DNA of 64,000 nucleotides from Corylus avellana (lineage: Eukaryota > Streptophyta > Magnoliopsida > Fagales > Betulaceae). Shown one piece after another: positions 1 to 10,109 of this stretch. The stretch's first letter is position 1; the number at the start of each line of letters is the position of its first letter. The notes under the pieces were generated by a model, which saw nothing but the letters and a program-made list of their open reading frames with translations, searched no databases and was not told where the DNA came from. Position numbers and translations under genes: made by a program. The stretch lies in NCBI RefSeq assembly GCF_901000735.1, contig NC_081543.1:23641515-23705514 (forward strand). The letters are read 5' to 3'.

Positions 1-572
1 GTGGACCACAGAAACCCATTTTCCTCTTGTTAACTCTGAACCTCTTGCCGAAACATCTCCCAAAACTAGCAGCATATCAGGCCTAACACTTTCGAACGAT
101 TTCTGGTGAGCATATTAGCAAATTTCAGAAATAAATACATCAATTTCAAAGAAGAAAAATCAACAAGGAAAGCTTGGAACTAGTCTCTGAAATTACTCGA
201 AAGAACTTGGAGATGCAATAGTGTCTGAAATAAAAATAAATTTTTAGCAACTCGGCAACACATTCTTTTCCTTGTATTCTCGTCAACCAAACAGAGGGCA
301 GCTCGTATTTTTTTTAAAAAAAAAAAAATTTAAAATTTTTTTTAGGTTTAGTTTTTTATTTTTATTTTTATTTTTAATTATTTTTACTTTTTAGGACACG
401 TGGCTTATTATAGGAGTAACACATGAAAATTTCGTTAAGTAAGACTGACGAAACTAATGGAGGTATTGATTTTGTCTTTTTCTATAGGTTTGCACTAGAT
501 TTGTCATGTTTTAAAACTTAAGAAGAAAAAAATAAAAAAATGAAAACTAAGGTACCAACAAAATTATTAACC
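1..572. mobile_element. Pack-MULE copy 1 (right part only)
   Basis: This stretch matches 10857-11408 closely. It starts inside the captured gene piece and runs to the right terminal inverted repeat, ending ATTATTAACC just before the N gap. The left part lies outside the window and the outer flank is lost in the gap, so no target duplication can be read. Unlike the second copy it keeps a 10-bp stretch (about 91-100), which on the minus strand keeps the metallophosphoesterase frame open; the second copy has lost it. This copy is therefore closer to the captured gene at that point. Confidence 0.75.
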
Positions 573-672
573 NNNNNNNNNNNNNNNNNNNNNNNNNNNN
601 NNNNNNNNNNNNNNNNNNNNNNNNNNNNNNNNNNNNNNNNNNNNNNNNNNNNNNNNNNNNNNNNNNNNNNNN
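573..672. other. Assembly gap (100 N)
   Basis: Exactly 100 N, the usual placeholder for a gap of unknown length. It sits between the right end of the first Pack-MULE copy and a cluster of GCGTCCACT palindromes, so the outer border of both elements is hidden. Confidence 0.99.
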
Positions 673-775
673 TCCACTCAAAGTGGACGCTGAAAGTATA
701 TTATTAGCATCCACTTTGAAAGTGGACGCTGAAAAGTGAGTATTAGTGTCCACTACAATGGACGCTAAAGAGCAT
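673..775. repeat. Cluster of GCGTCCACT / AGTGGACGC palindromes (left)
   Basis: Several copies of AGTGGACGCT and its complement AGCGTCCACT lie head to head. The same motif family forms a much larger cluster at 6860-7505. Dense short inverted motifs like these are typical of the subterminal zones of plant CACTA and other DNA transposons. This may be the left edge of an element whose terminus lies in the N gap; no CACTACAA terminus is visible. Confidence 0.55.
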
Positions 776-1330
776 GTAAAAAAATAAAAAAAATAAAAAA
801 CAAATAAAACTAGAAGATTATAGGTTCAATTGAACATCTAAAATGATAAAATGTCCTTTATATCCTCAAAACTTTTATAAAATTATAAATTTTCTCTTAA
901 TTTGAAATTAAAACTTTTATAAGATTAAAATTAATTTTTCATTTTAGAAAATGAAAAATTAAACTCTAATAAAAAATGAAAAATTAGTTCGATCGAACAT
1001 TCAGTTCAACTCTAAGCATTTTATATTATATTAGTGTATTAGTTGTATTGATCGTGATACAATTAATAGAATTTGACGTGATTGAAAGTTCAATCGAACA
1101 TCTGATAAGATCAATTCTAATCGATACTAGTACACTAGTCCGATCGATCATAATGCAATCAAATGATCTATTACACTCTTTGGATTTTGTATTATCTTTA
1201 TATATTAGTTAGATCAATAGTGACAAGTTCAAGAAAATTTCACCCTTCGAACATTGAATTTGATGCAATATCCCCCTCCATTCGGGTTTGGCATTAAAAT
1301 GTTAAATTACTATATATCTTAAAAATTTAA
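776..1330. other. AT-rich stretch, nothing recognised
   Basis: A/T-rich sequence with scattered GATC-containing motifs that foreshadow the array downstream. No open frame, splice pattern or element terminus stands out. Confidence 0.5.
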
Positions 1331-1332
1331 GC

Positions 1333-2562
1333 TAATAATTAATTATAAGATAAATATCACATTAATGATCTTTTATACTAAAAATTTATTAACTTTAAAT
1401 TTGTAGTTAATATTTTAATAATAAGAACATATTTAATATTTGACTTATCGAACATATAATTTGATGCAATATCTCCTTCCATTAGGATTTGGCGTTAAAA
1501 TGCTATTTCCCAAAAATTTACCTCCGATAATATGTCATTATTTATTTTATATAAATTATCAGATATTCGATCGATCGTGATAGGATCAAATGATTGATCA
1601 AACTTCAAACAAATTAAAGGTTCGTTCAAACATCTGTTTGGTCCTAGTGCATTTGTTCGATCGATCATGATAGGATCAAATGATCGATCAAACTTGAAAC
1701 AATTAAAATTGAAGGATTGATCGAATATCCGATCAATCATAATGAATTAGTTCGATTGATCGTAATAAGATCAAATGATTGAAACAATTGAAATTGAATT
1801 AATTCGATTGATCGTCATAGGATCAAATGATCGATCAAACATCCGATTGATCCTAATGAATTAGTTCGATTGATCGTGATAAGATCAAATGTTTGATTGA
1901 ACATCCGATCAATCCTAGTTAATTAGTTCGATTTATTGTGATAGGATCAAATGATTGATCAAACATCTTATCGATCATAGTGAATTAGTTCAATTAATCG
2001 TGATAGGATCAAACATTCGATCAAAAATCCGATCGATCCTAGTGAATTAGTTCGATTGATCGTGATAGGATCAAACATCCGATCGATCCTAGTGAATTAG
2101 TTCGATTGATCGTGATAGAATTAAATGATCAATCAAATGTTTGATCGAAAATCCGATCGATCAAACATCCAATCAATCCTAGTAAATTAGTTTGATTGAT
2201 CGTGATAAGATCAAACATCTGATCGAAAATCCAATCGATCCTAGTGAATTAGTTCGATTGATCGTAATAGAATCAATTGATCGATCAAACATCCGATTGA
2301 TCCTAATGAATTAGTTAGATTGATCCTGGTAAGATCAATTGATCGATCAAACTGAATACAATTAAAGGTTCAATCAAACATTCAATTGAACTATAAGCTT
2401 TTTATATTATCTTAGTGCATTAGTTATACTGATCTTGTATTATCTTTGGATTTTGTATTGATCTTATAATTAATTATAAGATAAATATCAACTTAATGAT
2501 TTTTATCATAAAAATTTATTAAACAGAAATTATTAGTTAATATTATAATAATAAAAACATAT
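1333..2562. repeat. GATC-rich tandem array bracketed by direct repeats
   Basis: The core (about 1560-2360) is a degenerate tandem array with a unit of about 50-62 bp. Each unit reads roughly GAATTAGTTCGATTGATCGT, then a GATAGGATCAAA block, then one or two GATCGATC-type palindromes. Units lacking one GATCGATCAAA block explain the shorter period. The array is bracketed by a direct repeat of about 100 bp (about 1333-1432 and 2468-2562, starting near TTAATTATAAGATAAATATC). A second, shorter direct repeat, with TTTGATGCAATAT at its core, lies at about 1250-1310 and 1449-1500. The open frame across it is a by-product of the repeat. Confidence 0.7.
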
Positions 2563-2943
2563 TAGAGGAAAAAATAAAGAAAAACAAAAATAAATAAAAA
2601 TTTAAAAATTAGAAGTATAATTTTTTTTTTTTTAAAAAAAAAAATTGAGGCTCATTAGTCGCCACTATTGAGTGCGAAAAATAAGCACCATCCAGTGGCG
2701 GGGTATTTGAAATTTTCGGACCAAAAATTTCATAAACCGCGTCTCTTTTTCCCCAAACCTTCAAAACACCATAATCCTCCCTAATACCCATCTCACTCAC
2801 CTCCCTCATCACTCTCACTCTCAATCTCTCTACCGCTGCTCTCCCAAACTTTGACCGACGAAAGCTTTCATACAAGGCTTTGCTGAGAAGCTGAAAGAGG
2901 GAGAGAGAGAGAGGGAGATCGACCGGGTGAGCAGTGGATCACG

Positions 2944-3634
2944 ATGAGAGGGAAATTTGGAGATGCTGAGAGTATCAAAATAGAGGCCACTATGTTTGAT
3001 GGGTGCGAACCTGTTCCTAAGCTTGGAGATGACAGCTCTGGGGAAGATATGCGCCTTCACCTTAGCTTGCTTGTTGATATCTCCAGGGACGATGGCGGTG
3101 ATGAATTGGAGTTTTTGTGCTCCGCTTGGCCGGATTTGTTGGAGGTTCAGAAAGTTTATATGCTTAGGCGCGATGGAATGCTGGCTAGGCCTTACATGGG
3201 ACCTGATTTTAGGTAGGATAATTATAGACATTGTTTGTTCATTTATCAGTTGGAAATTTTTTTGTCTGGTTTGAACTCACATTGGCAAGATTAGGACTGA
3301 ATTTTGTAGAATCTTAAAAACTCATGTTTTCTTCTAGAGCATATATGGGTGTTTTAAGTTTTGGGGCTTTTGGATTGGCGGTGGCTTTGTGTGACTCGTG
3401 TTTGTTGTTTACAGGAAATTGGATGCTAAGATTCAGAAGGCACTAAAGAAGTACTTAGAGGCAAGGGGGATAAACCATGAACTCTCTGTTTTCTTGCATG
3501 AATATATGATGAACAAGGATAGAACTGAACTTATCCAATGGTTCGGAGATGTCGAGACATTTTGTGGAAAAATAGAAAAGTGTATTCTTTTTTACTGCAT
3601 GTGTGAGATTTCATCGCCAAGTTTGTTATTTTAA
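2944..3634 (+). CDS. MAM33/p32-like mitochondrial glycoprotein gene, 5'-truncated
   Basis: Two exons (2944-3212 and 3415-3634) splice in frame (AG/GTAGGA donor, TTTACAG acceptor) to 162 residues. The product matches the C-terminal two thirds of the plant MAM33/p32 family, acidic proteins of the mitochondrial matrix. Seen directly: ESIKIEATMFDG near residue 10, LHLSLLVDIS near 39, FLCSAWPDLLEVQKVY near 57, ARPYMGPDFRKLDAKIQKAL across the splice, and the C-terminal LSVFLHEYMMNKDRTELIQW. Family proteins are usually about 220-260 residues, with an N-terminal targeting exon that is missing here. Family-like codons continue upstream of the ATG in the same frame (DRPGEQWIT) to an in-frame TGA near 2890 inside a GA-rich tract, so the first exon was lost or replaced. 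The C-terminus runs past the family end into FYCMCEISSPSLLF, possibly unspliced intron. The frame is open, but this is probably a gene fragment; expression is unknown. Confidence 0.65.
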
Positions 3635-4594
3635 ATTTGGTTGGAATGAAGTCTCTGCTGTAGGTATTCATTTTTGATGATTTGTATGTAGAATGAGTTA
3701 GCAAATTTGAGGTTTATGCAGCATGTAGCAACTCAAAACTGAAATGTGAAATTGGAACTAGCAACTATTTATGTTCGGCTTCAAGATGCTTATCATTTGT
3801 ATATTTACGTATAGAAAATTATAGGACTTGAGAATTGGTGAAATCATGGATTCTTTGTACATGGGTAGTGTCTCCTTTAGCACTTTGTAATGTACCTATA
3901 GAGAAATGAAGGTATGCAGTCTTCTTGTTTTTACTACATGTTTTCATCAAATGAAGAAGTATGGCCTTATGCATATAGAGTCTTACCAATTTGCACTAAT
4001 CTGTCTGAACCACTTCTGGTAGTTTAATGGGTATCGGTATGGTTCTTGTATTGGTTTATCCCAATTTTAACTTCAATTATGCTTAACGCTATTATGATAA
4101 AATGGCTTGAGTATCCGAATTTATCAAAGAAAGAAGTAGAGCACAATAAATGCAGATTGAGCGAGGAAGAAAGATTTTGATTGCAAGTATAGTGCCAAGT
4201 GTAAGGTTGTGAGGTATATATTTAGAACATATTGGCATGAACTCTAGCTGAAATTAATAATGTAAACACTCGGTTTCTTTTCATTATATTGTTCGTTCTA
4301 TCACTGGTAATTCCCAGTATCTCATTAGTTTTATCTGTCATTCTTACACAAATTATGTCATCTCTTGTAGAAGAAGAAAGTTAAGGCATCTTTAAGATAT
4401 ATCCTTTCTATATGCCATATCCAATGCCTTTGGTGATTCTAACCTTTGGATCTCGGTTATATTCTCAATGCTAATGGTACTGATTTTCACATGAACACAA
4501 TTTGGCATATAACATGTGCTACAAAACAGCCGCATATTTACTTTCTCAAACTTGATTTGATCCCATGCTTGATTTATGCGCTTAAATCCTACAG
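3635..4594. other. Intron-like or intergenic AT-rich stretch
   Basis: No exon, terminus or repeat recognised between the MAM33-like exons and the next exon series. Base composition is like that of a plant intron or spacer. Confidence 0.45.
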
Positions 4595-6278
4595 CGAATG
4601 GAAACAGACTGGGGGAAATGGGGTATGGAATTTTGGTGCAAATGTGAAGCCAACCGTGTCAGCAAAATCTTTTGTGAGGAAAAATTTGGAGCCCTTCATG
4701 AATTCCTTGTCAAGGAACTCTTCAACGAGTGAAAAATCTTTGAATGTGCTGTCCTCAGACATTGATTTTAATAAAATGGTTGGTAAGCTTAACTTTTTCT
4801 TTTTAGGCTTTTTATATATTTACTTTGCCAAATTGACTGAAGAAGATTGAATTTTGTTGGATTTTTACTTGCAGCCTCCTAATGGTTCCTTGAGTATGCT
4901 AGTTCAAGCGGTTCTATTGGATAAGAAGCCTGATGAAGTTCCAATGGTAAGGATTAAAATGAACAAGCTGCTGTTAAATTGGTGAACTTAGCTAAGAATA
5001 ATTTGCTGATCAAGCTAGACCTACTACAAATGGTACCATGTGTATCAGTGTGCAAGGACATAAACTATGAACCTACTTTGGATAGATTTTTAGTAATTTT
5101 TTTACATTGTGTAGTTCCATTCAATTCACTAGTTGAAAAAGCCCGATTGCCCTTTTCAATTTGTTACTTATCCCATTACAGATACTATTGCTACTACTTA
5201 TTTGTGAGTTAATATTGCTCCTCTGCATGAAATAGTTGGTTGAATCTGTGCTAAGTAAGGTTGTGGAGTTTGAGCATCGCATTTCAAGCCAATTTGAGCT
5301 GGTATGTTAGCTTTGGTTATCCAAAACAATCATTTTTCTTTCTTTATTTTTCAACAGAAGGAAACAATTTGGGCAGAGAGATCCTTTTTCAATATGGATT
5401 AGGTGATCAAATATGCTTTGACATTCAACCTAGAACTAGGAATTGATGCACATTCCAAATCAATAAACATGTTCTCTTGGATCCTAAACAAGTTTTTTTT
5501 TCCTCTACTTTTCCTATAACTTAATTAATACCTATCTGGCTCGTTATTTGTTCATTTATTTGTAACAATTAGATGAAAACAACTCCAAAAGATTTGTTGG
5601 AGTTGAACGCATTCTTATAGATTTGAATAAGGGTCAGAGTGCTCATTTACTTCTATTAATTGCAAGCTGGATAATTGAATCTACTAAACCTCTTGGCAGA
5701 AAATAGTTTCTTTTGCATCCCAGTTATTAGATAGTTTGGAGCGGGTTTGTCATTCAGTTAATAATTTCTTCTAGTTTCAGTTGTTAGTTCTGGTGAGATT
5801 CTTGATAACTAAAGTTAATAAATTTGTATGAAATGTGATCTTAAATTCAGAAATGAAACTGGTTTGCATATGTAAGTAATTTGGACAAAAACTTGGATGC
5901 CTAGTTAAGAAGGTAGGTGACATGAATTGACTTGATTTTTATCATTTTGTTTGGAGATTAATTCTGCAGTTGGAGTTTTGGCTTAGCTTATTCTTTTCAA
6001 TGGCTTTGTACTGCTCTATCCATTATTTTATTGTCAACGAGTCAAGAGGTTCATGATACGTATGTGCTCCAAAAATATGGCCCATATGTGTGGTCTTCTG
6101 CAAGTTTTTTAGCTCTAATTGTGTAACTTATGGATTCATATGGTTTTGAGTGTCTTTGACTTATTGGCTTTATTAACATGGGTATGCTCTTGTTTTGCAG
6201 GCATACTTATCCTTGCCAGAGGATATAGCTTCTGTGGTTGGCCTGATAGCAATGATGACGGATTATTATAACGTCCTG
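4595..6278 (+). pseudogene. Exon series of an unrecognised plant gene (fragment)
   Basis: Four exon-like blocks have proper splice signals. (a) 4595-4782 encodes EWKQTGGNGVWNFGANVKP and onward, to IDFNKMV. (b) 4875-4946 encodes PPNGSLSMLVQAVLLDKK and onward. (c) 5236-5301 encodes LVESVLSKVVEFEHRISSQF and onward. (d) 6201-6278 encodes AYLSLPEDIASVVGLIAMMT, then DYYNVL. Blocks b, c and d are exact multiples of three in phase 0 and join cleanly. Block a ends in another phase at its only good donor, so the a-b join is frame-broken or misread. No start codon, stop or further exons are visible, so this is an internal piece of a larger gene. I do not recognise the family. It lies downstream of the MAM33-like piece on the same strand, and both may have been captured into one element. 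Confidence 0.5.
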
Positions 6279-6660
6279 GTGAGATTAGATTTAATATTTC
6301 CTGTTCAACTGAGTTTGGTCACTTTACTGTCAATCTGGTCCTGTTATATATCTGTCGATCATATTGTTAGATTCGACTTTAATTTGGCTTATTTTGGTAC
6401 CATAAAATAGTAGATATAACTAATGGTTTGTTGTTTATAAAATTATGTCTCTGGGTGAACATGCTAAACATCATGTTTTGGAATTGGGTTGTTGTATGAG
6501 TTTCAGAATGTAAGTTAGCAGCTTTTTGGCATGTTAGCTTCTATACAATTTTGGCACTATAAATTATTTTAAATAAGATAAATTTGTTGTTGCTGGACTG
6601 GTGACAGCACTTATGTTTTCAGCCACAGTTGATTGTGTTTCTAATGTTTTCATGATGGTT

Positions 6661-6815
6661 CTGCGATCGATTGCAAGTCGAGTGCGATCGATCGCAAAAG
6701 GTTAAAAACCTTCTGGTTCCGCGATCGATCGCAAGCCCAATGTGCGTTCGAGCACAAAGGTCAAAAACCTACTGGTATTGCGATCGAGCGCACATCGTGT
6801 GCAATCGATCGCAGC
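6661..6815. repeat. GCGATCGATCGC palindrome array
   Basis: Palindromes of the type GCGATCGATCGC recur about every 60-65 bp (also as GCGATCGAGCGC and GCAATCGATCGC), separated by AAAGGTTAAAAACCTTCTGG or a variant. It is markedly GC-rich against its surroundings. It is unrelated in unit to the 1.3-2.6 kb array apart from the shared GATCGATC core. Confidence 0.6.
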
Positions 6816-6859
6816 AACGCAGAATAAATCAGAGACAGTGATAGTCAATTTTTTTTTAA

Positions 6860-7505
6860 AAAAATTTTTTAGGACCATTAAGTGGACGCTAATGGTTCAC
6901 CATCAGCGTCCACTCCAATTTGGACGCTGATAGTTAATTATTTTTTTTTTATTTTTTAGGACCATTAGCGTCCACAAAGTGGACGCTAATAGTTCACTAT
7001 CAGCGTCCACTCAAGTTTCGACACTGATAGTCAATTTTTTTTTACCATTAGCGTCCACAAAGTGGATGCTAATGGTTCACCATCAACGTCCACTCCAGTT
7101 TCGACCCTAATAGTCAATTTTTTTTTTTTTATAATTTTTTTTGACCATTAGTGTCTACATAGTGGACGCTAATGGTTAACTATCAGCGTCCACTCAAGTT
7201 TGGACGCTGATAGTTAATTTTTTTTAAATAAAATTTATGACCATTAGCGTCCACAAAGTGGACGTTAATAGTCAACTATCAGCATCCACCCAAAGTGGAC
7301 GCTAATGGTTAACTATCAAAGTGGATGCTAATGGTTGACTATCAGCGTCGACTATACCTTTCGTTGACATCAGCTTTAGGGTCAAAAATTAGGACTTTTA
7401 GCGCCCACTTTATTGACGCTAAAAGTGATCATTAGCGTCGACTATAAGTGGACGCTGATAATCACACATTTGATCATTAGGGTCGGACTATTAGCGTCCA
7501 CCCCA
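6860..7505. repeat. Cluster of GCGTCCACT / AGTGGACGC palindromes (right)
   Basis: At least a dozen copies of ATTAGCGTCCAC or ATCAGCGTCCACT and their complements alternate with T-runs, with a loose period of about 60-120 bp. The motif is the same as at 673-775. Together the two clusters bracket 6 kb holding the GATC array and two gene pieces, as expected for the subterminal regions of one large CACTA-like element. No TTGTAGTG-type terminus was found after 7505, so the element identity is inferred. Confidence 0.55.
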
Positions 7506-7519
7506 TATGTTGGTAGACT

Positions 7520-7991
7520 TCTTTTTTTTTTTTTTTTTGGTCGGAAAAGGGAAAATATTAAAAATAAATAAACCTGAGCACAGTAATCTAGTGTGGCGGA
7601 GGTGCAGGTACAACCTCGAGAACGGATTTCATGTGACGCACGAACTGTAGCTATGGTGCACTAACAAGCAAGGATCTAGTGTGACGCGATACATAACAAT
7701 GAGTGTAGACCCGTGGGTAGGTATCCAGTGTGATGCAGCAATGTGGAGTACCGTGGATCTGCTGCGTGTAGCACGTGGCGAGAGTGAGGAGTGTGTGGTG
7801 CGTGGCGAGAGTGGGGAGTGTGTAGCGCGTGAGTCTCACGCACAGAGAGGGTGACTGGTGCATTGCGGCACGTGATGGACAGTTGAGGAGTGTGGCAGAC
7901 CCATTTCTTCATAGATTTTCCAATTTTGAGTGATAAGACCTCTACAATTTTTGTCACGTAAAGAACCAAATCCAACAAGTGTTTGGTGTAT
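7520..7991. other. Unassigned G-rich stretch
   Basis: A T-run is followed by about 370 bp unusually rich in G and in GTG/GCG triplets, with loose repeats such as TCTAGTGTGGCGG, ATCTAGTGTGACGC and ATCCAGTGTGATGC. It contains no convincing gene. The solo LTR that follows was inserted into its right end. Confidence 0.4.
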
Positions 7992-8331
7992 TGTTGAAAC
8001 AAAAGAAAATGCTGAAAAGAATGCTCAAATGAAGAAAAAAAAAAAAAAAATTGTATTTGAAATAGACAACAAAAAGATAATTGTAGAGAAGAAATTTGAA
8101 TTTATGATGTATGTTCAATTGTACAATAGAATGACCTATTTATAGTTGAATAAGACACTAAAAGAGCGGAGATACAATAATTACAAAATCACATAAAAAC
8201 AGCATATTTACAATAATGAATACCGTATCAAATTTTACAATAACATATGTGGAGAATATTTCCATAATATATTGATTATATTATAGGAATATTTTGTTAC
8301 ATAAATATTATGGAAATATAGTATTCTAACA
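7992..8331 (-). mobile_element. Ty1/copia-type solo LTR (340 bp)
   Basis: On the minus strand the block begins TGTTAGAATACTATATTTCC and ends GTTTCAACA, the TG...CA ends of an LTR. It is flanked by the exact 4-bp direct repeat GTAT (7988-7991 and 8332-8335). A TATA-like CTATAAATAG lies inside in the minus-strand sense. No primer-binding site or coding region follows, so it is a solo LTR left by recombination. The copia assignment rests on the short LTR and TGTTAGAATA start and is an inference. Confidence 0.65.
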
Positions 8332-9085
8332 GTATTCTTGAGTTTTGGTAGTAAAATTTACTCATTTATTAAATTAAAAAATAAAGGAAACAATGCAAAA
8401 ATAATCCTCGTGGTTCCACTGATTTGTAATAAGCTTTTGTGATATAAAAATGTTTCGAAAGCTCCATGTGATATGTTGTATACAAAAAGAGAAATGCTAG
8501 GGGTTTTAAATTTTTTACCAAGAGATGGATATCAAGTTGATGTGGAACTTAGGGCTTATTTGGGTGTGTATTTGAGGAGCCTAAAAATGCGTTTAACACT
8601 CAAAAAATCTGTTTAAAGAAAAAAATATTAGTTTGGTAAAAAAAATTAAAAGAGCTTTTAAAGACATTTTATTTATTATAAAATATTTTAATTTAGTAGA
8701 TTAAATTAACAGATGTAAAATGCTAATGCTCATGTGGGTCGTTTCAAAAATGTGTGAGGTACTTAAACAAATATAAAAATAAAAAATGTGGGGTCGACTG
8801 TTTTTACGACATTTATGACATTTTATAATTGGTTAAATAGTTAAATAATAAATTGACTTGTAATTTTAATTAGTTAATGATTGACTTGTAACTATACACT
8901 TAATTATTTCTCTAATTATAAATCAGTGAGTTTGTAGTAAAAGGTATAGTATTTTAAACATTTTGCTAAATGAAATAGAATTCTCTCTTTTAAATAAAAT
9001 GAAGAGAAGTCATTTATGATTAGAATTAAATTTCATAAATCTAATGATGTATAAATTATCAAATAGTGTATATATTGTTATATTA
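8332..9085. other. AT-rich intergenic sequence with MITE-like scraps
   Basis: No gene. A block around 8560-8680 (with GTTTAACACTCAAAAAATCT) is loosely repeated around 9555-9700, suggesting remnants of one MITE family, but no terminus or target duplication is clear. Confidence 0.35.
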
Positions 9086-9087
9086 TT

Positions 9088-9270
9088 TAGGGAAAATTTC
9101 ACAAAACTCCCTAAAACTTTCATGCATTTTGAAAGTATCTTTTAGAGTTCAAAATCTCTAAATTAAGGGTATCAAACTCTCATTTTCTTTTAATTACTCA
9201 ATTCTATTAGAATTCTTGTTAAATTTTGTGAAAATTCTTAAAATATCCCAAAATCTCGTAAAGATTCAAG
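9088..9270. mobile_element. One-ended remnant of a MULE-type MITE
   Basis: Starts AGGGAAAATTTCACAAAACT and continues with CCCTAAAACTTTCATGCATT, closely resembling the left arm of the element at 40873 and, more distantly, the one at 12186. The matching right arm is missing, so this is a truncated copy. Confidence 0.5.
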
Positions 9271-10100
9271 TATTTATTTTTTTATTATAAAAAATCTTTG
9301 TAATTTTTTTTTTTTTTTTTAAAAAAAAAGAGTATTTTAAATGTTTTGACAAATTTTTTTAATAAAAAAAAAATCTTAATGTTATTAGCTATTACACTCA
9401 GATGATCACCACATATCTGACAAGCTGGTGTGAGGCGTCAAGCTTGGACTTCAATCGTTTCTTGCTGCACCTAACCCTTGTTGATCATAATTTCATAGTT
9501 ACACATCAATTATGGCCATAAAATTCTAACTGATAATTGAACCACATATAATTAAGAGGCTTAAAAGTTTGTTTAACAATAAAAAAAGTCTGTTTGAAGA
9601 AAAGTATCTATTTGGTAAAAAAAAAAAAATTGGAAGCGAGGGTCCAAAAAGTTAAAAAATGACCAAAACGCACTTTGGCAAAAGCTTAAAAATGATATTT
9701 TTGCCACAAAAATAAAAAATAAATAAAAAAATAAAACTTTTTTGGACTTAAAAGCTCAATTTCTAAAATACAATCCTAAACATAATCTAAATCTAAATAA
9801 TCACCTAATAACCCAGCTCTCTCATCCTTCAGAATCCCTCTATGGGTACCGAGCCATAAATCAAATAAATCAATGGAAGAAAATAACACACAATACTGTA
9901 ACATTTGACCGACGGTGTAACAGTTTACGTATGTAGTTCAAGGTTTCGTGATTCAATCTAGTTACTAAGGTGTTAAAATAATAATTAAATGATTAATTTT
10001 TTTTATTAGTTTAAGTTTTTGATATAAGTGATCATTTAACATGGTATTAAAGTCAAAAATTATAATATTAACCCTTAACTCTTTCAAGTTACACCCAATT
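9271..10100. other. AT-rich intergenic sequence
   Basis: Homopolymer-rich spacer without recognisable coding sequence. The 64-codon open frame at 9742-9936 has no family-like features. The stretch around 9940-10080 resembles sequence inside the duplicated block near 13.8 kb and is probably a shared repeat. Confidence 0.4.
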
Positions 10101-10109
10101 TAAAATTAA

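Noticed and set aside
1495..1740. Minus-strand open frame of 81 codons
   Set aside because: It lies in the GATC tandem array and simply translates the repeat (FDQSFDPI...).
2609..2875. Minus-strand open frame (88 codons) before the MAM33-like exon
   Set aside because: It starts coding-like (MYESFRRSKFGRAAVERLRV), but no family is recognised, it overlaps the leader in antisense and runs into poly-T sequence. Not supported enough as a gene.
673..7505. Palindromic repeats resembling a CRISPR array
   Set aside because: Spacing is irregular, units are degenerate, spacers are themselves repeats, and the setting is a plant nucleus.
7676..8002. Minus-strand 108-codon frame
   Set aside because: It crosses the edge of the solo LTR into the G-rich repeat, and the residues are repeat-like (HAPHTPHSRH).
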